Source: Nymphaea colorata (taxonomy: Eukaryota > Streptophyta > Magnoliopsida > Nymphaeales > Nymphaeaceae). Taken from it: a stretch of 64,000 nt of DNA. A program made the translations under genes and the position numbers. Below the pieces are notes generated by a model, which saw only the letters and a list, made by a program, of their open reading frames with translations, was not told the origin of the DNA and made no database searches. Every line of letters starts with the position of its first letter. The stretch's first letter is position 1. Shown here piece after piece: positions 57,610 to 64,000 of the stretch. The stretch is taken from contig NC_045140.1 in assembly GCF_008831285.2 (NCBI RefSeq), positions 413,528 to 477,527 on the forward strand, in the 5' to 3' direction.

Positions 57610-59130
57610 CTTTTTCAAATAAAGTGTTCAAAATTTCTTAAATCTGAAAGGCTCCTCCACGTATCCGGTTTTTGCTCGGAAGTGCGCGGATAGAAAATTG
57701 AAAAGGCGGGAAGGAGGACCGAGGAGCATCGGCCAAGGGCAGTCAAAACTTCGATCTTCGAGGAGTCTGCGTCACCCGAAGTTGACCGTAGTTTCCAAAA
57801 TTGGGAAGAAACTGCAAGGCTTTCACCAGAACCTGCTTTCCCTGCGCCTCTCAGAAGCAAACAGGTTCGTTTCCAAAGGAGAAATAAGATCGAAAGAAAA
57901 CGACAAACCAGTCGGCGGACATTGATTTTCCACTCTTCCCGTTACCTCCATCTCTAGAAAAATATTGAAACAAAGGGCCTGATCATCTTTTGTTCAGTAT
58001 TTTAAGAGCCGTCGTCGTCGGTGATTTTGGAGAGCGTCTAAGGGATCAGGTTAGTGGAAAGAAAAAGAAATACGGAGAACTGCGTCCTTCCTTGCTCGAT
58101 CAACGTTTGTCCGTCGCCGGGAGACCTAAAGCCCAGAAATGAAACCAAAAGCCAAGAGGTCTACGTAACGTAAGCAATTTCGATGGAACTTCTACAGCAT
58201 AAAGTTCCGGCGGCGCCGACGCTAATCCACTCACTCAGCATTCGTGTTTCCGGCAGTCGATCTCTCGGAGTCTCTCCGGCGATCACAGGGCAAGTCGTCG
58301 GACCGATCTTCTTCACCCGTACTGAACGCTCGGGACTCTCTAGCACGGCGAACGAACCACGGTCGACTGCTCCGGCCGTTTCGGCGCGGATCAACGCCGG
58401 GAAAATTTTTCCCGCCCAAAAGGGGTCGAGCGAAGCGAAGAAAACGAGGGGAAAAGCCGAAAAAACGGGGCCGTCAGTCTTTTGCCCTTACCAGCAAACG
58501 TGCTCGAGACGGGACCGAAAGGGACAGGACCCGACGGGTTCACGTTTCGAGCTGCCCGGGTCAAGACCTTCCCTGTTACGCGTCACGTGGCAAAGCCGCT
58601 GGCTTAGTTAGGGCAAGCTCCGAACTTCGAAGGGTTCGCTCACTTGCAGAATACCCAAAATACCCTTTTGTGGGTCCCGGACAATCTGTTCGTGCTGGGT
58701 ACCTTCCTGTTTTGGGGCCCTGGAGAAGCGAAAACCGCCAACCGTGGAATGGTGAACCATACGACACAAAAAATGTTTTTCTTTCCAACGAACGATATAC
58801 CGCACCGACGCATTGTCCCGAACACACCGACGCTCTGGACTTTGGGGTCATCGTTGTCATTATCCTCCCATGCCATCCCTTGGAGTTACGTGTCGGTTGT
58901 CGGTCGCCATCCAGCCAAGCCAACGCTGTAAAGAAAGAATACCACCTCGCCTTCACCGATACGTATCGTATCGGCAGAGAAATAAGACAAGAAATAGGTA
59001 AAACCCAGAACTTGGGTAGCTGGCCAGAAGGCCTAAACTCCTTCTCGATCTCTTCCTTTGTCTTAGTCTTTGGTTGAACTCTATATATCATTGCTAGCAG
59101 ACGCACTGCTGAAAGCCATGAAGGCACTCT
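57610..59130. other. GC-rich island, open on both strands, unidentified
   Basis: About 1.5 kb near or above 50% GC and rich in CpG, in an otherwise AT-rich region. There is a plus-strand open frame of 277 codons at 58,244-59,077 (a very basic middle: KRGRAKRRKRGEKPKKRGRQ) and a minus-strand frame of 183 codons at 58,576-59,127 overlapping it. A G-box core CACGTG lies near 58,583. The proteins show no known domain, signal or fold signature. It could be the CpG-rich 5' end or promoter of a gene, a transferred organelle segment, or a decayed element. I cannot decide. Confidence 0.4.
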
Positions 59131-59149
59131 AAAAGAATGAAGGGAACAA

Positions 59150-62100
59150 GATTATTCAAAAATGGCAGGATGGCTAAATCTTTATCCATCAAAGGTGTCG
59201 CTTTTTTCTTTTAATTTCTTGTTTTTATTGCTAATTATGTCAATCGTGTTCGTCGGATCTTACCATCTAATGGCATTAAAAACAATATCTTGGTCAGGTT
59301 CATGTAGCAAGTTTTAATGCTAAAATGCGGTTGGAAGGACTGTAAGAATTTCCATTTGCTAGCACTTCATTTATTGTTGCCACCATGCGCTTCAATCCAA
59401 ACGATAAGGCCTTGCTTTGAATATTTTGAAGCGCTACGATCAAAAGCTTGATTGTTTTATTAGAAGATCGTAATCAAGTTCTGCACTATTGGTACCGTCC
59501 TCCCTAACTTTTCAATCATTAAAAAAAAGTATTGAACTGTTGGTTGGGGAGTAGGTCCAGCTTTAGCTTTAAGGTGCATTAGTACCGGTGAAATGTTTTC
59601 GCCATTTATTTCTCAATCTCCGCCGTTACTATTTTAAAAAATATATGTCGAACACCGTCACAATCTTAATATCTGAGCCCACTTGTACGTTACGTGTGCC
59701 ATGGCCAAGTTCATTGCCATATATCATTGGATGCCGGATAGCTAACAGGTGGTTAAAATCCTAAAAGGATCATAAATACTTGTTAAAAGTCACCAATAAT
59801 TAATATTTTACGGATATTTTTTTTAAGTTTTAGTCATCCAACAACACTATACCAAACAAACAGTACCGGCTTTATTATTGACAACTAAAAAGTGCATCTT
59901 TTTCAATAAGATAAACTAATATTAAAAAACTATGGAAATTACCTAATATGTAAAATATAAAAGTGAAATTAAATTACCTATCAAACAAGTAATAAACTTA
60001 TTACCGCGTCGATCTATACATCCTGGAATGAAAAGTCAGTAAGAAATGAATCCTATTCCAATTAATCACTGAAAACAAAACTGAATTTGAAAAGGCAAAA
60101 AATAATGAAACAAAATTTAATTATTAAAAGACATTCCGATTGAAGTCGCAATCAACACAGAGTATACCGCAAAACATTCCAAAAGTAAATGTAATAAAGA
60201 TTCACCTAATTATGTAACTACTCACCAATTCTAGAACAGGCCAAAGTTGTTAAAACTGCTATGCGGTCCAGATGGTAGCCAAACAAGGAGCTAGTTAGGG
60301 AGATTCCGCTCACGAATAAATTAAAATTAAACTACAACATGATTTTGATGTGATATACAAGAAAAAGAAAAAAAAAACAAACTAAAAATGAGAATATGCT
60401 TTAATAAAGCTAATAAGAATCTATGTTAAACTCTATTAACAAAAAATAGAAAAAAAATATTATGTTACTCTACAAATGGAGACAATTAGTGCAGTAAATA
60501 AATCTAAATCCTCTACCTAACTTGGATTGGTCCATAGTTATGTAGACAATCCTCCCTTTCTATCATGAGCTTACCATAGAAAACAACTTTCCAGCATTTT
60601 CATAGATAACCATGGTAGAACATCAATATTGAAGAGATCATACTTTGAAGTAATAACAAAGGAAAAAGTGATAGTAAAAGCACTCCTAGGAGTTGTTTGA
60701 CAACAAATAACATGATGTTACTATGTATTTGTCCCACAAATTGGGACAGATTCATGATATAGTTTTTGAATTGTTCTATTAATTTGCCCTAAATGTTTGA
60801 GGTAGATACATAGAGCGTCTAACTTAAAGATTAGAGGTATTCATGGGACACTTGTTTAGACGGATTCATGAAACACTTGTTCAGTTAGAGAGAGAGAGAG
60901 AGTGAATGAAAAAAAAATAGAAAGAGAGGGAAAGAGAGAAGAATAAGAGAAAGGAGGAGAAAGAGAATCTGCCAGCACACCAAGGGAGGTTGTTTGGTGA
61001 AGTTGAAGGTGTCTAGCACAAACTAGAGCTAGGGACCTTCCTCAAGGGTTTTACGATTCAAAATTCACATTTCGACTAAATTCAGATCATGACATGCATG
61101 ATTTTATGCAAAATTCTAGGGTTAGTGGTTATTTTTTATGTTTTATGCATTGACATATTTGATTTGGGGCAAAATGACTCTCTTTAGGTGTCTTTCTCAA
61201 GCCCCAGTTTTCTCCAAGGCCCCTCTGGGGCCAGTTTGATGTTTAAGGTAAATTCATAAAAGAGTCTAACAATGTTTTTGCGGTCAAACAACCTCTTAAA
61301 GGGCATTTAAAAATTCTGTGCTACATGAAATGCAGAGTTCCATAAACCTGGACATGTTTATAAGTACATTCATGGAACCCCGTATTCTAAAGATTACTAA
61401 CACCCTCTTATAGATTCGAGCACCACTTTGCTAGTTTGTAACTATTGTCACGCTTCTAACAAAAACAAAGCAAACGGGAAAAGCAAAGCCCTCTCAAGAA
61501 CCCACGTGAAGTTAAATTTCACTATTCAATGCCTAGAATAACCTAAGGCAAACCCCTTTCTGGTAGAGAGTTGGTTGTAAAGTATTGGAAGGAAAAGTGC
61601 AATATATACATCCAACCGTTCGGATGCACAGTGTTATTAATCTCCATGCATCCAATTGTGATGTCGGTAGTGACATCATATCCGTGCATCCAAAGTCCTG
61701 CCAATGACATTCTATCTACATGTTTCTGCCAAGAATATGCATCTTATGTTGTTCTGTTAGCTGTTCATCATATACTTTGGACTTTTAGACTTTGTTTTCT
61801 GGATTCCTTTGGTATCTTTTATCTTTTTGGACATTTTGGCAGGTTCTTTTTGTGTTTATGCTTTCTTTTGAGATGGCATTGCTTTCTATTATGATAGCAC
61901 CACATTCCATTCATTTCACTTTGGACGTTATTTCCATTTCATTCCTTTAGCTTGGAATGGAATTGTGTTCCATCCATTTCGGTTGATTGGGAAGTGACAA
62001 GCAGCTGAAGAGCTTCACAAAGTGAAGTTTAATTTGGCTGTCTTGGCTTGTTTTGGCTTCAATGGAAGCTGAAATTAATTCAATATTTGGCCTTTTTGGG

Positions 62101-62400
62101 GAGTCAGGGAGAAGAGTTAAATAGTTATTTTGTTGCTTTAGCCACATTAACAGCATACCATAACCGTATTTTCAGGAAATTAAGTATTGCCATTTGAAGG
62201 ATTCTTGTATATTATTTTACATTTTATAAGCTTTTTTTTTGGCATTTCGTGGAAGATGTGTGGTTTTGTTGATGAATTTAAATTGAGAGAGGTGGATTCG
62301 AAAAGACTTAGCAGAAGAAAAGAAAAAAATCAATGCTTAGTAGCCAAATTCCTTTCCCGGTTTGAGTGAGAACACGTGATGGGAATATGTTGTGTGAGGA
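59150..62400. other. Intergenic, no gene recognised
   Basis: AT-rich DNA with a GA-rich purine stretch at 60,888-60,970. A plus-strand frame of 107 codons (61,571-61,894) is Cys/Phe-rich without a recognisable family. Confidence 0.5.
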
Positions 62401-62663
62401 TTTGCACATGGTGCACATCATTATTTGTGCACACTGGAACATGTTCATTTATTTTTTCGTCCTTTGAGTTTTATTTACAAGAACAGAGCAAATACCAACA
62501 CTGCTCTAGGAAACAGTAGTAATCCCGCTAATTTGTTGTTCTCAAGAAGATGGTGGCCTTGGAATTTGTTTGGCAACTTTTACCGTCATCGAAAAGTGGG
62601 AGGCGACGGTAAAAGAGGTACTGACTAACAAAGGACATTAATTAAAGGCGAGGTTGGACGATC

Positions 62664-62747
62664 AAAGAGCTCCTTGGCATTGAAATTAAAACCTGTTCTG
62701 CTTTCAAGGAGCGCTTCGGCTTTGAAATTGAAACCTGTTCTGCTTTT
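62664..62747 (-). repeat. Two tandem 42-bp units
   Basis: 62,664-62,705 and 62,706-62,747 share GAAATT.AAACCTGTTCTGCTTT. On the minus strand they read as a 14-residue doublet (SRTGFNFKAEALLE then SRTGFNFNAKELFD). No gene is identified around it. Confidence 0.85.
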
Positions 62748-62889
62748 CACGTTAATCAGGCAAGGGACCCGCCAGCAGCCATGACCACATAGATGAGGTA
62801 CTTCCGACAGCAGTCTAGACAAATGCAAGTAATTTATCCTCTTTCTTAGCCCTGTAAGGACGCCAAGATCCAGCAATGATCAGGTTAAA

Positions 62890-63860
62890 AGCAGACGGAG
62901 TCACAGAAGAATGGTAGATTGTTGTTAAAATAAAACATTACCAGCAATGATACGTATCGGCTGACATGCCGTATCGAGAAGCAGACCGCATTCATTCATT
63001 TACAACGCTCTCAGAAACTCTGCTTGGAAAAATGACTGCATACACGAAAGAGCTCCGATGGTATGTGCATTCCTTTCTAGGCAGCTTCCCATAAAAAGTG
63101 GAGGATGGGTAACCTGTTACATCTGGACCCATGAAGGGGAAATGACCAACGTAGCCATGGAATTGGTGTCTTCTTTAGTTTTCACATGGCAGAACGCAGG
63201 ACTGTGAATAGCTGAAACAAGCGACTTTTCTTTTCTCTGCTGTGGAGTTGGCAGTCGCAGGCAGGCTGCCCATGTGCCGGTTGCGGGCCGCGGTCACTTA
63301 CCAACTGCATCATTTCACCAGTTTTGCTAATTATTCCTTCATAAAATATATGACAATCTCTTGGCGGTTATAGTTTTGGTGGGTCATATTCCTTGCCTCT
63401 CCACTGAATTGGTTTGTTGGGCTGCAGTTGTATATGTCGAAGAGCCAGAGGGCAACAACTCAATCATGCAGGAAGTCACCTTTTCTTCTGCAACACCCAT
63501 CATGTAGCTACATCGCTACAGCACCCATCATGTAACTACAGCTAGAGTCTTGATGATCAAGCAGAAGGGAAGCATCAGAGAGGTCTGCTTTCTCTCTCAT
63601 TCAACCACCACACCCATTTTCTGGAAAACCTGAAACGGGTCTAGGTTTTCTCGATTTCTGCTTGAAGAACAGGACACTCTTATTGGCTGCCTTGGTTTTT
63701 GAAGGCAGTTAATATCCTGGGGAAAGAAAGAGACCAGCCTTTGTTTCATTTGGGATTTGGAAGAAGAAAGGAGAAAAGCTCATTTCTTGACCACCAACCT
63801 TGTTGCTTCCTGGTTCTCAAAAACTTATGTTCTTCTTCTGTTCTTAGCGGCCAAACATTT
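62890..63860. other. Intergenic, likely upstream region of a gene to the right
   Basis: Mixed-composition sequence with no exon recognised. There is a short internal duplication (CACCCATCATGTA twice, about 63,486 and 63,522). Confidence 0.4.
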
Positions 63861-63867
63861 GAGAAGA

Positions 63868-64000
63868 TATAAAGAGAGGGCCCTCTGGAAAAGGCTCTTG
63901 TCAATCACCAACACCCAAAAACTCTGACGGTTAAAGTTGCCGGGCTTCCGAGAAAAATGATTTCTTGGGTTTGTGGGCTTTCAGAGTGATGCACCTTTTG
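63868..64000 (+). promoter_or_regulatory. Possible core promoter and 5' leader of a gene beyond the right edge
   Basis: GATATAAAGAG (about 63,868) resembles a TATA box. The following 90 bp is C/A-rich and leader-like (ATCACCAACACCCAAAAAC). The first ATG at 63,957 opens only ten codons (MISWVCGLSE) before TGA, so it would be a short upstream ORF or the start of a split codon region ending at the GTTTGT donor. Confidence 0.3.

Noticed and set aside
58244-59077. Calling the 277-codon open frame a protein gene
   Set aside because: No domain, no codon-use argument, and an equally open minus frame overlaps; the open frames may follow from GC richness alone. Kept as an unidentified island.

Overview
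The window is nuclear DNA of a flowering plant. It is AT-rich and gene-poor, has spliceosomal introns, and is full of (TA)n, (GA)n and (CA)n microsatellites, transposon remnants and local duplications. I cannot name the species. The FT-type and PTI1-type proteins are clearly angiosperm. The last FT exon is GC-rich in third positions while its surroundings are AT-rich.

Layout. 1-2955 is the 5' half of a Ty1/copia retrotransposon on the minus strand (LTR, primer-binding site, gag, protease, integrase), killed by five in-frame stops. About 3.1-9.5 kb and 16.9-23.5 kb are the two copies of an old direct segmental duplication of non-coding DNA. One ~180-bp unit in the first copy has become a five-unit array in the second. 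Between the copies (13.67-14.57 kb) lie the last three exons of a CMP-sialic-acid/UDP-galactose-type nucleotide-sugar transporter, with a premature stop.

25.5-35.2 kb is a second direct duplication that carries two complete four-exon FLOWERING LOCUS T-like (PEBP) genes on the plus strand, about 5.6 kb apart, each coding 174 aa. Both are very compact, with all introns under 140 bp. In both, intron 2 is a multiple of three, stop-free in frame and hydrophobic in translation. Copy 1 has transposon insertions in its upstream region that copy 2 lacks, and non-conservative changes in the functional external loop. Between the two genes lie a copia RNase H fragment, a TIR element and a hAT transposase fragment.

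39.9-49.0 kb holds an intact PTI1-like receptor-like cytoplasmic kinase on the minus strand: seven coding exons, 367 aa, and probably one 5'UTR intron. Its 5.8-kb first coding intron hosts a hAT-type element with a perfect 8-bp target-site duplication, and a 2.2-kb TIR-bounded segment whose inside reads like decayed coding sequence.

49-64 kb is mostly intergenic and repeat-derived. It includes an unexplained GC-rich island at 57.6-59.1 kb that is open on both strands, and what may be the promoter of another gene at the right edge.

The FT-like genes should act as mobile flowering or growth signals that pair with bZIP factors through 14-3-3 proteins. The kinase is a membrane-associated signalling kinase. 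No operon-like link between them is implied. The transporter and PTI1-like kinase pairing does recall a neighbour pair I remember from Arabidopsis and may be old microsynteny.
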